From the NCBI GenBank assembly GCA_963978895.1, contig OZ022247.1, positions 23,425,599 through 23,489,598 on the forward strand: a stretch of 64,000 bases of DNA, read 5' to 3'. The notes under the pieces were generated by a model. The model was not told the origin of the DNA. It ran no database searches and saw nothing but the letters and a program-made list of their open reading frames with translations. This DNA is from Erpobdella octoculata (taxonomy: Eukaryota > Annelida > Clitellata > Hirudinida > Erpobdellidae). The position numbers were made by a program, and so were the translations under genes. Positions 42,462 through 55,000 of this stretch are shown here, piece after piece. Numbering within the stretch: position 1 is the stretch's first letter; every line of letters starts with the position of its first letter.

Positions 42462-44243
42462 ATGCGTTATCTTCTATTTCTTTTTATTATCTGTTTTGTC
42501 TTACGTGACTCGTTGGAAATTTGCCAAGTTGTTGATGGAGACGAGTTACGATGTACCAATGACGGGCTTCCTGAACCAAACGTAGATTGGAGTAAGATAA
42601 ATAGATTTATAGTAATATGTGAAACGGAATGTAAAAAGCTGAACGAATACATCGAAGTGATAAACAAAGACGAGCTTGAGACTTTTTATAATATGGGAGG
42701 TGAAATTACAGTAGAAGAATCAGAAGTTGAAATTAAAAGTAAAATAATAAACTCGTTGGTCATATCTTACAGCATAATCAACATTCTGACAAAGAGTATG
42801 CTGCAGGGAACGTTTTGTAATACTGTTTATTTAAAATCAGTAACTATTGGAGCAAGCAGACCAGGTGCTTTTAATGGTCTTGTTGCAAAGCAGTTGAAAT
42901 TTGAGGGTGTAACGTTTGAACAATCTCCAGAGGAAATATTTGAGGGAAGTCAGATTGGGGAAATAAATATAAATAGTTCAACTGGATTGAAGATGGAAAC
43001 TTTTGATTTTCTTGGTTCAGCAACTAAATATCTAAGTTTGACTGATGTGAACCCAACTTTCTATTTCCATGAAATGAAGGTGAAGTGTGATTTTATTGAT
43101 TAATTATTTTGAATTATAATGCAATCAAATGTTGACATTTTTATTAGATTGCATTTCAAGAAATGTAGGTTTTGACGCGATAAATTTTACCTACTAGATG
43201 TTTATCAGTTTTTCCATTACCTAATTATTCTTTCTTGATTATTGATTATTTTATAATAAGTTATATTGATGATTATTATATAATGGAACGTAATACAATC
43301 GCAGACAAATGAAAAGTTAAGCTTTGATTATCTGGAATTCAACGGAAGCATCGACTCGTTCAATTTCTTAGAGAACGACAACATAACTGTTAAAGAACTT
43401 TTTATTTCTCGAATGTATGGACATGCATGGAATTTCAGTTATTTAAATCAATTAAAAAACAACTTGACAATATTAAGACTGCCAAATAACAAAATTGTTG
43501 ATCCAATAATCGATTTAAATAAATTTCTTTTATTAGAGGAATTAGACCTTCATCAAAATAACTTATCGGAATTTCCAAATTTAGTAAACATACTTCCAGG
43601 ACTCCAGAAAATCGATTTATCAGAGAATCCTTTTAAATGCAATTGCACAACAATGTCTTATGTGACAGAGATCGAATGGAGTCGTATTGATGGTCTGAAT
43701 TCCACAACTTGTAAAAGCAATGAAGACAAATTTAATATTGCAGGCTTTCTGAACCAATACTGCTTTATATCCAGTAGTACTACTAGAGAAAATCTTGGTG
43801 AAGGAGTGACTAACCATGTAACCAAATTGGATTCAGACAAGGCCAACAGCACTGAATTGAGCACTAATGTTAGTTCAGCGATTCAGAAAGGGATCAAAGT
43901 TGTCAACTTGACTTGGGTCATGACCAACGATAAAGGTATAAGAATTATTTGCAAGGCACATGGCCAACCACCGCCATATGTGATCTTAGTTATGCCACGA
44001 GGTTCTGCTGCCATCTACTCAAACAAGAAGAATCTGAGCATATTTAGAACCATGCACATAATCGATAAGGCACAGGAAAAGAATAAAGGATCTTATGTAT
44101 GCTTGGCGATGAACAATGGGGGTGCAGATCAAGCAATGATCGAGGTTGATTTTTCCTTAAACTCAGCATCTCTGAGACTTGACATGCGTCTTTATGAGAT
44201 CGTTTTTATGGCATTAATAAGTGTCGTTTTGAACTTCAGTTGA
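42462..44243 (+). CDS. Secreted or GPI-anchored LRR-Ig protein, two exons
   Basis: Exons 42462-43079 (donor AAG|GTGAAG) and 43305-44243 (acceptor ATCGCAG), joined in phase 0; 518 residues. It starts with a signal peptide (MRYLLFLFIICFVLRDS). Degenerate leucine-rich repeats follow, clearest at LEELDLHQNNLSEF and LQKIDLSENPF (282-316). The C-terminal LRR cap has Cys at 318, 320, 342 and 359 (PFKCNC opening). One Ig-like domain carries the Cys pair 422 and 472 (GSYVC). The last 14 residues are hydrophobic and end the protein without a basic stop-transfer, which suggests a GPI signal or a very short anchor. The architecture resembles LRR-Ig cell-surface proteins such as the kekkon, ISLR or AMIGO groups, but the LRR block is short and no orthologue can be named. 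Several N-glycosylation sites. Confidence 0.85.
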
Positions 44244-44565
44244 CCGTATTTCTTACGTTTATTTGCATCTTCCATTGGAAGTTTTTTTTGTTTTTGTTCT
44301 TTTGAACCTTGAGAAAGATACTCTTAAATTTTAACTTGTTGCACTGATTTGATTTTTTTTAGTTAAGTTTTCAAATCACCTGTTTTTGTTGTCGTTCAAC
44401 GATATTAATGGCTTTGTGTGGTGAAGAAGTTAAAGCCTTTTGAAGTGTTAGTGTTGAATTGTTCATTTGGCTTTTTGAGCTCTCGTTTGTATAGGCAGGT
44501 TGTTGAATGGTGTACCTCTGACTTGTTGAAATATATTTTTAAAAAAACTTTTAAAAGTCGCACCC

Positions 44566-44571
44566 AATAAA
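44566..44571 (+). promoter_or_regulatory. Candidate poly(A) signal of the LRR-Ig gene
   Basis: AATAAA about 320 bases past the stop at 44243. Confidence 0.5.
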
Positions 44572-45345
44572 ACGTGCATTCTCCTAACTCCACGACAGTA
44601 CAATTTCTTCATACGAGTTCAACGAAATGAAGGAATTGCTAATACGGGGTTGGAAGTTGTCATGCAAACAGGTAGAGAGGTTTACCAATTGATTTATCAG
44701 TAAGATTTACATTTTCCTTCCCGTCTGTGTGAATGTATGTGTGCGAGGGGTCGTCCACTCAAAAAGATTCCTCGCACACCCTTGGAATTTACGCAAAAAA
44801 TTAAAATAAAGGAAAAATTCCAAAAAACGCAAATATTCAAAAATACGCAAAAATTCCTAATTTTTTGGAATTTTTGCTTCGTACACCTATCTGGAGAGTG
44901 ATCAACCCTCAAAGTAAGGCACGGATTGATCGATCGATTATTCGTGCCTGGTCAGTGTTGACAAGTCAAAACATATTTTTATTCAACTACGTATGTATTA
45001 AGTTTAAATATCAAAACCTCTATTCTGTGTCTACATTTTGCATGTTTGTATAAACGTTAGGAATGACAATCCCGGATACAGCTGTTTTTCCGGAATCGCA
45101 ACCCAGGGATTGGATGCCGGGCTTAACACCATTTAATTGGGTTTTTCTTTCCTTGTTTCTCTCTTTTTTGACTCTCCTTCTCTCTTTTTCGTTTTTTCTC
45201 TCTTTTTCATCTTTTCCATGTTGCTCTCTCATTATCTCTTTATCTCTATTTCTCTCATTTTCTTCTTTCTGTCTTCCTTTATTTTCTCTCCTCATAAGGT
45301 TGAACACTTTTTATAAAAAGTGTAATATTCTTGTTTTTACTTTAC

Positions 45346-45348
45346 CAC

Positions 45349-45406
<58 letters not shown>

Positions 45407-45515
45407 TATTTTTAAAAACTCTTTGTTGCTTTCTTGTTTTTAAAACGTTGTCACGAACTTGTCTTTAAAAACATACAGCAAACAAATAATATTAAAAAAA
45501 AAAGCAATGAAATAT

Positions 45516-45582
<67 letters not shown>
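45346..45582. repeat. Two (CT)n tracts
   Basis: CT runs at 45346-45404 and 45515-45582, separated by about 110 bp of unique sequence. Confidence 0.95.
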
Positions 45583-45583
<1 letters not shown>

Positions 45584-46261
45584 GGTTAAAGTTCTCCTGA
45601 AAATGCTCCCAAAACTACATTATCCTATTTTAATTTAATTTAATTAAACAAATGAAAGTTTAACTTTGAAATGATATCATTTTATTTTCTAGTCGTAAGC
45701 ACAGACTCAGCTCTAACTCTGATCTACTCCTTGTAGACTTGGGCGCCGTTTTCTTTTAGTAGTAATTAATGATTATAGTTGTTGGAGGGAAAACGCTATC
45801 TTCTGTTTATTTAACTATAGTATTCTATTAAAAGCTGTTACATAATTGTTTTTTAAATAAACAAATCCTGACCAAAAGTATATGTCAAAACCTAACACAA
45901 AAATGAAGAATAATCTACCCACCCAGTTTTCGACCCCCTTCTTTCACTAACCATGTATCCGTCCTTGCAACATGATTAGAACATCCATCCCTCCCTTGTA
46001 CCTACATATCTGTATGTATAAAAAAAGTAATGTATGTGTGGGTGGGTATTCGCTTATTACACCCAAACCGCAGGAGAAATCTAAACAACATTTGGCATGG
46101 CAACTGATAAGAACATTTAAAAAAAAAATCTGCAAGTTTTTTTACGCTTCATTGGCAAAAAATAAAAAACTAAGCAAAAGAAACCTTGGCAACGTCAGGT
46201 AACCCTACTAGTAGGCTATATAAATAGCGAAAATATTTTGCCCTAGAAAAAGCATAATTTA

Positions 46262-46325
46262 CGTCCCTGTCATAGGTACTTTTTCCCAACATTTTCCAAA
46301 ATCTTATACTCTTAAAATATATTTT
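46262..46325. mobile_element. Fragment of the AGGTACTTTTTCCC dispersed repeat family
   Basis: Contains CATAGGTACTTTTTCCCAAC and CCAAAATCTTATACTCTTA, closely matching 47107-47160 and, more loosely, 49450-49500. Confidence 0.5.
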
Positions 46326-46911
46326 CCACTAAAATAAAGAAGAAAAATTATAACCGTCACATTTCGCGCCGAAAATTTTGGGATGGCGGAAGCCTTTTGT
46401 TCTACTCTGCTGTAAAAAAATGTAGCGGCCACCGGGGTGTCAAAATAAAAATCGACGCGGCGGCGGCGCCCGGGTCTAACTCCTTGGGGCTAGATTACCC
46501 TCTCTAAACCTTATCCCCTATGAAATAAAATGAAAAATTCTTTTTCTTCTCAGTTGTCCTCCTCTTTATCATCTCCCTCACTTTTTCTTCCACATCCTTC
46601 CTGTTGCTTCTGCTTTTCTACAACATCTTCAATTATATTTTTACTTGCATTTCTCAAATTTCCAGGCTTCTATGCAACTTAACCTCAACGCGAAACTCAA
46701 AACACCTTTTCATGAGCATCTCCTTTCAACAGTTTTTTTTTTGTTTTTTTTTGGTAGAGAGGGATAAAAATGAATGAAAAACCTCGGAGATTTACTGCGA
46801 AAAGCCGCTTTGAAAACCTGAAAAATGACGATTAAAACAGAGTTTTTCGTGTAAATCTTTTGTCTGCAAGTTTTTATTTCAATTCAATAGATTGCATATT
46901 GCATCGTCATC

Positions 46912-47225
46912 AGCTGCGGCATAGCTAGGGTTTTTGGCACCCGGGGCAAAGTCTAAGGAATGCGCCCTAGAAAATCCCATCCGTAAACTTCTTTTCACAA
47001 AATAACTGATCAACGGGGGGGGGGTTGTCGTAGGTACTTTTCCCATTTTTTTTTATAGAAAACCGCATACATTTTTGCCTCCACAAAAATCTGATGACCG
47101 GGGAGGCTAGTCGTAAGTACCTTTCCCAAAATTTTTCCAAAAGCTTATACACTTTTGCCTCTAATGATATTGCGCCCCCTCGCCACAGGTGCCCGGGGCG
47201 GCTGCCCCCTCGCTACGCCATTGAT
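46912..47225. mobile_element. Dispersed repeat with inverted CCCGGGGC-containing ends
   Basis: The left end reads GCATAGCTAGGG ... GCACCCGGGGC. The right end reads GTGCCCGGGGC ... CCCTCGCTACGCCATTG. These are imperfect reverse complements of each other. The interior has two tandem copies of a GTAGGTACTTTTCCC / CGTAAGTACCTTTCCC segment. No ORF. Confidence 0.55.
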
Positions 47226-47990
47226 CATCAACAATGTCCATGTGCAAAGTTTCAGCTCGAACGATTGACAGAAATAGATTTTAAGAGGAATTATAGCTTC
47301 TGGCAAAGGTAGACATGGGTTTATTTTTGGCGATCCACACACCAATTACTCAACTCAACTCAACCAAACCCATCTGGCAATTTAAATTTTCTAACCCACC
47401 CCAGTTAAATGTTTTTTAATAATTTTTTTCAGTTTTCTTAACCTAACCCAACCCATATCCATGTATGTTCTAAAAAAAAAATTGGACCCAGCTCAGTCCA
47501 ACCCAACCCGATTCATGTCCAACTCAGGCTTATAGCTAGCAATGGGAAAGCATTATTAATGTAATGAATGAATTATTAACGAAATAAATGAGATCAACAC
47601 TATGATGTGCTCAATCAGCTATATTCCAATCTTATTTTCCGCTTCCTAGAAATAAATCTTTCATCTGCAACTGCACTCAACCAGCTGTTTTTCCACTTAA
47701 TTTTCGCTGAGAACATCGCAATCGTTTTCGGATGTTTGACGCAAAACTTCCATTACAATATGACGGTTTCTTCGCAATGAAAGAAAAACGTTTCTGAAAA
47801 TTCACGAACCTCTCACTCAATCCCCCGCCCCTCCCCCCACCGTTCTTCATATTAAATACGTCGGGTATACCTATACCTACCGGTTAAAAGTGTAATTCTG
47901 TGTAATAACTATCAGAACAGAAATGTGCTTTATGGTCTTTCTCGAAATGGCTTCTATAATTTCTCGTTTTAACGTCTGAACAAGCTCCTG

Positions 47991-48554
47991 TTGACAATCG
48001 CATTTGGAGCGAGAAGGCGAAAGAGAATAAAACATCACAATCTTCTTTCGAAAAGCACTGTGAGTATATATATATATATATATATATATACCGATGAAGA
48101 TATACTCAACGTCAAAGACATAGAGGATGCCGTCATGGAAAATCTCACTAACCAGAAGGAAACTACACCTGTCAAGAATTATGAAAGGTTTGTGGATACT
48201 GAGGGAGATCTAAATAGAGAAACGCCTGTTTGTTTTAAAAGCTGTGGCTCTAAAAATACAGAGTCAGAATCACTCTCTCTTGATAGTTTTCACACAGATG
48301 AAATGATTGAAGGAAAAGAAAATGACTTGGAAGAAAAACATAAAAGTAGTAATAATATCGACGATGAAGATGTTTTCTGTAACTGTGAAGGTAGTGAAGT
48401 CGAGGTTGATGGCGATGCAGCTAAAAATTGTGGAACTACACTAATCGGAGAAATTGAGAATGTTTTGATTAATAGTGCAGGTGATACTGAGACAATTGCG
48501 GTGTTTGAACATTTACTTTGCAATCCAAATATTAATATAAAAAGAAGAAAGTAG
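47991..48554 (+). CDS. Hypothetical acidic protein fragment, doubtful
   Basis: An open frame of 187 codons to a TAG stop at 48552-48554. Its only in-frame start near the beginning is TTG, so if real it is a 3' exon of a spliced gene. The C-terminal about 150 residues are acidic and of mixed composition with several Cys (FCNCEGSEVEVD), which looks more protein-like than the repeats around it. The first part crosses a (TA)n tract read as Ile-Tyr repeats, and a good donor (ACT|GTGAGT at 48060) lies just before the tract, so the coding part may begin after it. No family recognised. Confidence 0.25.
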   Translation: MTIAFGARRRKRIKHHNLLSKSTVSIYIYIYIYTDEDILNVKDIEDAVMENLTNQKETTPVKNYERFVDTEGDLNRETPVCFKSCGSKNTESESLSLDSFHTDEMIEGKENDLEEKHKSSNNIDDEDVFCNCEGSEVEVDGDAAKNCGTTLIGEIENVLINSAGDTETIAVFEHLLCNPNINIKRRK

Positions 48555-48818
48555 AAAACAAAACCTACGGAAAAAGTGAGCATGAAATCAGCTGTGTGGC
48601 TGGCTGGTTGTGTACTTAATTTGTATTTTAGTGAGACTTTGGCTGAACGCGTCGACACTTGTTTACTCACTGAAAGCGTGACTCGGCTACTTTTATTGAT
48701 TTTACGTCTAACTCTGCATGTATTGAAAACAAACTAACTGCTGTTTAATTAACTTTATTATTATAAGTTTGAGAAAGTGTCTTTTTCGATTTTAATATAT
48801 ACCGTTTTATTATTAAAA

Positions 48819-48895
48819 ATTTTAAAATGAAGCTCTGAAGATGGTTAAATTAACCGAAACTGGCCAGTCAGCTGGAAAAAATAAAGATTTTAAAA
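48819..48895 (+). ncRNA. Hammerhead-ribozyme-like motif (type I, short helix III)
   Basis: The core CTGAAGA (48835-48841) is followed by a helix II hairpin GGTTA/TAACC (48843-48855). Next come GAAA (48856-48859), a 3-bp helix III CT-GGCC-AG closed by the A-T pair, and the cleavage triplet ending GTC at 48869. AGCT on both sides (48831-48834 and 48870-48873) forms helix I, and ATTTTAAAA stretches (48819-48828 and 48887-48895) could extend it. All canonical core bases are present in order. The one blemish is an extra T (48842) between the core and helix II. Such minimal hammerheads are known from terminal repeats of Penelope-like elements and from retrozymes. Activity is not shown by sequence. 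Confidence 0.5.
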
Positions 48896-49436
48896 CGTTG
48901 CTTGGTGTAGTTTCAGAAAGGAAAGATATTGTTGTTTTGCAAGGTTTATACAAGAAACTGTTGAATTGCAAAATGGGCGACAAAGTTCAATGAAACTTGC
49001 TTGCGGGAAAATATTGTTCCCAATTATGTATGGATATATATATATATATATATGGTCTTTTACTTAATAAATTTTCTAAATGCCGTCAATTTTTAGTTAA
49101 GCCGTAAACCATGAAGTAATAGATACTTATTTTATACAAACGTTAATGGACAAACCATGGAGAAACGTAAAAACACCCCTAGCGAATGAAAAGTAATTAT
49201 TCTACATACGTGTTGAACTTGAAATCTGCAACGTGCTAATTGTGTAGGACAATAGGTGCATATATCTTCATCTGCTTGAAAACAGTCGGTGATGAGAATC
49301 TAGGAGCCTTGAATAGAACAAGAAAATGCAAAAATAAAACCTAGCTAGTTAGGTACACCATCGATGGACCACTGGTGGATCAAACGGGTCAATCTAGCTT
49401 ATCTAGGGTCAACCTATCTGCCCCATTAATAGACCA

Positions 49437-49570
49437 CCATAAAAAGATTAGGGTGAGGGGTAGTCGCAGGTATTTCTCCCAAAAAAATTTCAAAGACGCA
49501 CTTTTCCTCCCAAAAAATCTGATGACTGAGTATATAGTCCTAGTTATTTTTCAACAATTTTACTCTCAAA
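49437..49570. mobile_element. Fragment of the AGGTA-TTTCTCCC dispersed repeat family
   Basis: Contains GTAGTCGCAGGTATTTCTCC and CCAAAAAATCTGATGACTG, the same order of phrases as in 47025-47100. Confidence 0.45.
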
Positions 49571-50453
49571 TACAGTCATTTTCTAAAAATCGGGTATCTA
49601 CCAAAAAAAATTAATTCAATTGATACTCTGGTGGAGGGATGCATTTTTCCTGGATCTGTCCATGCAAGAGGGGTTTTGGTACAGTTCACATACATCATTG
49701 TATAAAAACCATATCTGCCCCGGCCAACAAAAGTCCCGGAAATGAAGAATTTGTCTGTTTACAAGCAGATTTTCTTATGGATCACTATGCCGTTCATCAA
49801 ACAGGGAAAATGTCACCAGGTGAATCTTTTACCTGTCATACTTCTGTCACGAATAATTTATCATTTTAACTGATATGTCTACAATTTGTTTTTATCTGTC
49901 AAAGAGAATTTTCATTATTTTTCACATTAAATCAGTTTAATAATTAAATTGATTCTCCAAAAAAAATTATACGATAAACAATTTTATTTTAATTTTTTCG
50001 CTCATAAATGCATTAAAACAACTGGAAACTTAGAAAAAATCATAAGATAAAATAAGACAACAGATTTTTTTTTTTTATAATTTAATGAAATAATTAAATC
50101 GAAAGTCTGTGTTGCCGAAACTTTATACGTGACTATTATTCTTTGTTCTAGGTGCTATTTTATTGCAACTCAAAATTTAGAACGGAGCCAAACTTTGGAA
50201 ATAAATTTGGTTGTTTCTTACGACGAGCAGCACGACACCGTGTCATCACAACAACGAAGACTTATTTCTCCGCACCTTTTAGCACGAGCAATCACAATCC
50301 GTCGCATCACTTTCCGTGAAAAATTATATTTATAGCTGTGATTTCAACTCTGAAAAAATCTGCGGCCTCTACTTACGGGGCATGACCGAATAAACACTCC
50401 CCATCGTGTGCACGACCATTCCCCCCATGATATCTTACCTGGTAACGTGAATC

Positions 50454-50493
<40 letters not shown>

Positions 50494-51019
50494 AAAAATA
50501 AAACAAAGTCATATCATCGATATCACTATTTGAAGCCAGCCTCTATTAGATAACATATAAATATTTATAATTACATATTCATATATATTATAATATATAG
50601 ATATATATATATATACATATAATTCAAGGCATACGTATAAATATTCATCAACATTTGTAAGGCCGAGATAAACAATGGTGCCCGCAGCCCGGCCAATATG
50701 CAAACGAGAAAGAAATTTACAAATACAATCCATTTTAAACAATGGTTTAAAGAGAGAGACAGACAGGAGGAACAGTAATAGATAGGAAAAGAGAAGCAGC
50801 AAAAAAATGAAATAACAAGACGATGATAACAATGATGATAATGCATCTATTCGCAAGTTGAATAACGTAGAATGAGATTAAATGTAAAAGTAATCACGTT
50901 ATAATAATAATAATAGTAGTAGCACAAAATAACATTTTCTATACAATTAACTTTGACTTTGTTTTTTGCTCAGCAAAGAGGAATGTTGGTGGAAGCGTGG
51001 TCAATCCGTGTTTTGACGA

Positions 51020-51205
51020 GATGAATGCACAGAAGGGGGGATGGGTGGACAAATATTGTGAGTGAGTGAATGCACAGAAGGGGGAGGGATGGGTGGACAA
51101 ATATTGTGAGTGAATGAATGCACAGAAGGGGGAGTGATGGTTGGACAAATATTGTGAGTGAATGAATGCACAGAAGGAGAGGTGGACAAATACCGTGAAT
51201 GAAAA
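51020..51205. repeat. Minisatellite, unit about 55-60 bp, 3-4 copies
   Basis: Tandem copies built from GAATGCACAGAAGGGGG, GATGGGTGGACAAATATTGT and GAGTGAATGA. Minus-strand ORFs over it are repeat translations. Confidence 0.9.
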
Positions 51206-51677
51206 AATGAATGAGCAATATTGCAAAGGCCACTGGAATAAATGAAGCAATCAAGAAATAAAAGAATGGAATTAATGAAGAAACACAATGGAGACCAAAC
51301 GGCACGAGAGTTGCAAAAACCTAGTGACCACAAAAACATCCAAGTTGATACCCCCCTATGAATAACGGAATGATCCAGATAAAATATAATTGCAATGCTT
51401 TTTGTATGATTTAAAGAACGCAAAAAAAATGACGGCCGAAATTACTTTGCGATAATTTGGTTCTGAGGACACAACGTCTCTTCTCGCTCTCTCTACCACT
51501 CAACATTCAACACACGTAACTGTCACTGTCATATCCACCACAGGTGAGTAGATCAAATGGACAGGTGTGAAAGCATGCGAGTATTAAAATTGAGACAAAA
51601 TCATTAAGATGTTTACGATGACAGCCTTTTCGATCAGGACATTGCAAACAATAGGAAAACAAATCATCAGGTTTGAA

Positions 51678-51795
51678 AACAATAATAAATAATAATAAAT
51701 AATAATGATAATAATAATAATTAATAATTAATAATAATTAATAATTAATAATAATAATTAATAATAATAATAATAATAAAATAATAATAATCATC
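51678..51795. repeat. (AAT)n tract
   Basis: Imperfect AAT/TAAT array. Confidence 0.9.
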
Positions 51796-52092
51796 AACAT
51801 TTATATTGCCAGCTTCGTACCATCTGCAGGTACGGAATCATACGAGGAGATCAGTTGAGAAGAAAGCAGAAGAGAAATAAAGTAGATGATGATGATGATG
51901 ATTAGAAGTTACGACCAAGGAAGAATGAAAGCACAAAATTTATGATTGATTTTAATCCGTGATAACGTCCTCGGCAGTGATAGATGACGCGAAATTGTTG
52001 CGACGGGGGTACGTTTCATCCGGCAGCTCCATCCATCCATCCCTCCGTCCGTCCGTCCTCAAACCACACCACCCCACGCTTCCCCGATGTCT

Positions 52093-55000
52093 TCACTTCT
52101 TCACGACACTCGGCACGACGATGATGACAACGATGATGATGATGGCCACTACGACGATCCCGATAATGATGATCTTTTTCTGTTACGAATAATAATAATA
52201 ATAATAATAATAACGTGTCAATGATTTACTCAAACGTGCATTCATTCGTTCCCTCGCCCACCGGTGCATGCACGGTCGATACGCTCGGACGAATAAGATG
52301 AAAGGTCACTCACTCTTCTGGCCTTGCTCTGGTATTTGACAGCCTTCTTGGTGTCCGTTTTGGCCGTTTCGATGTAGTCTACAGACTTCTCGACGTTGTA
52401 TTCAATGCGGTCGATCATCTCACCCTGGCAGTTGGAAAGTAATTACATTGTCGATGTCATCTCGCAATTCCATCTCCACCAAAAAATTCCACCCTTTTCG
52501 ACCACCCACCTGACTTTCTACGAGAAGCGCCATGTCAACAAACATTTCCCGGAGTTCCCTGATGCTGTTCTCAAGTTTGATGATGTCATTGTGTCTAGCC
52601 TCGATCTCTTTAAGTGACTGCTTGGCCTGTTGAGTCTCTATGATGATCTGTATGAGTACATGACAAGATGAACTCATGTATCTAGTAGTGCAAGAAGTGA
52701 TAGGAACATGATGGCCGTCATAGTGAAATACACAAACTGAATGTCATACTCGGAACACATGTTCGTATTACGGTCAAAGTAAAATGAGAGAATGATACGA
52801 TACAACCAATTAGATGACAACAAAAGTGAATGATTGACAATGGAAGACCACCAACCCCTTGATTGAATATGGCGGGATTCCCAGATTCGAGCATCTTCTC
52901 GAGGTCCTCATCTGTCATCGTTCGTTCGGCTGTGAATTATAAAATTAAGCCATTCGTCTCTATAACACTCATGAAAAGACGTAAAATATATTTTAAATGG
53001 TAATCCATTGAATCATAAATCAGTTACCATGATTACCACAGAGTCATAGATACACCTTTTTGAGACCTCTCTGTCAGAGGCGCTCTATAAATGACCACAT
53101 TATGTTATTATTACATTAGCCATAAGTAACCATTTTTCAAATCAATCTAGAAACAGTTGTTTTCCAAACAGTCTAGCAATCTGTAAATAACCGGCGATCT
53201 GCAACTACTTCCGTTGCCACTTACTTATTTCGAGTTGTCGTTGAATGCGAGCTTTGCACCTGTCCCTGTAGTCGATCTGGCAGGCGTTGTAGTCGCTCAT
53301 GACCTCGACGAACTTCCTCGAGAGGGTGGCGTACTGAGGGGGGAGAAAATAAAAGTCAAGGTCGGTCAGTGATTAACCCTGATCCTACCAAGAGTATAAT
53401 AGCAGTGATCAGAATTCTGGGAAATGTTGTGACCAAATTTAAAAAATACTCAAGGGTCTTGTAGGGGGAGGGGGTACATTTGTACGAAGTCACAAAATTC
53501 CATCAAATCTGATCATGGGTGTAGCAGGGGCAGCTATTAAAAGTACCTTTGGGGTCGTTTTTGACCCCATTGGCAGTAGCAGGGTTAAAAAGAAATAAGA
53601 ATGACTTGTGCACAGCATTAATGTATGATTAAAAAATAAAATTTTCCCGACCTGCGTCTGCCTTATCCTCAGATCCGCAGAGTAGTTTTTCGTCTGCTCG
53701 TCCACCAGTATGCCTTGCTCGATGGCTGGTTAACGATACGATGATGATGATGATTGTTAGTGGTGATGATGATGATTGTTAGTGATGATGATGATGATCG
53801 TTAGTGATGATGATGATTGCTAGTGGTGATGATGATGATTGTTAGTGGTGATGATGATGATTGTTAGTGATGATGATGATGATGATGATGATGATTGTTA
53901 GTGATGATGATGATGATAGCTGCGAAGAATCAAAATAAAATAAAAAAAACTGTAATAATTAGGATGACAAAGTAGGAGGAGCTAACCCTTCAGGTTCTCC
54001 CTGCTCTTGACGGACATGGATTTTATGTTGGCCATTAAGTTTTCAAGGTCTTCTTTCATTTCTGGAAGTATTGTTATATTAATAATTCATTACCAGATAG
54101 TCATCTCATTACCATATGATTATCATTAGTAATAGTAATAATAACTCATGAATATTCATTCTGTTAGGACAAACTCCAAGGGTGAGTTAAAATTAAAACA
54201 CAACAGTTATCACATATACTAATCATTCTCAACCTTAATCAAATCCTATCCTCTCAAACACAACAATACTAATTAAAAAAAAATAATAATTTATTTTAAA
54301 AAGTTTGTCAGTCACAAGTATGATTAAACTGTCATTGATTTTCCAAGACAACTATACCATCCACACCCTTTTTCCAGCATAGCCACCATTTTCTGCCAAA
54401 GTCAGTGTCATTCACCTAACTGACCCTTCCCAAGATAGGGGCATGCGTTACAACTGTAGATACGATATCATCATATGGCTACAATTTTGTCCCCCCCCCA
54501 TCTTAGCTGCAGCTAACCAGCATGACCGCCAAACTTACTGTCATCTGTATGCGGTGATGCAAGTATGGCACTGTGTTTCTTCTTAACCTCTTCTACGCTG
54601 ACTGCCAACTTGTCCACGGTTCGACGAATTTCTTGGATCTTTTTTTAGAAAACGTTAAAAAAAATAATTAAAAATATTATTAAATTAATTTTTTTGGAGA
54701 TATTAAATGTTAAAGCAATAAAACTAGGAAATAATTTCGAAAATGTAAAAAAAGGCAGAAAGTGACTGGATAACAAGCCAGAGACACGGCGGAATCCAAT
54801 GAGCATACAATTTAAAACAGCATTCGGAGCTATCCGAGAAGTTCAAGAAAAAAATATTGCAATATTTATAAGAAATCACAAATAATAAAAAAATAAATAA
54901 ATAATAAAAATTAATATTAAAGTACAATTAATTGAAATAATTAAAAACCACCTGTTCGAAGAAGCCCTCCATGAAATGATCGGAGCAAGCCAAGTTGCTC

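Larger units (their letters stand above)
44244..52092. other. Gene-poor stretch between LRR-Ig and syntaxin-1
   Basis: Apart from the doubtful ORF at 47991-48554 and the ribozyme-like motif, I see repeats only: CT tracts, repeat-family fragments, TA runs (48064-48092, 50457-50491), an AAT tract and a minisatellite. Open stretches at 49639-49869 and 50129-50335 have splice-like edges but their phases do not join, so they are not called. Confidence 0.55.

Noticed and set aside
49639..50335. Two plus-strand ORFs with acceptor/donor-like edges, possibly exons of one gene
   Set aside because: The donor at about 49820 leaves phase 1 while the acceptor before GTGCTATTTT needs phase 2; joining them gives a stop. 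No family recognised.
50939..51423. Overlapping minus ORFs with repeated CIHSLTIF phrases
   Set aside because: Translations of a 55-60 bp minisatellite in three frames.
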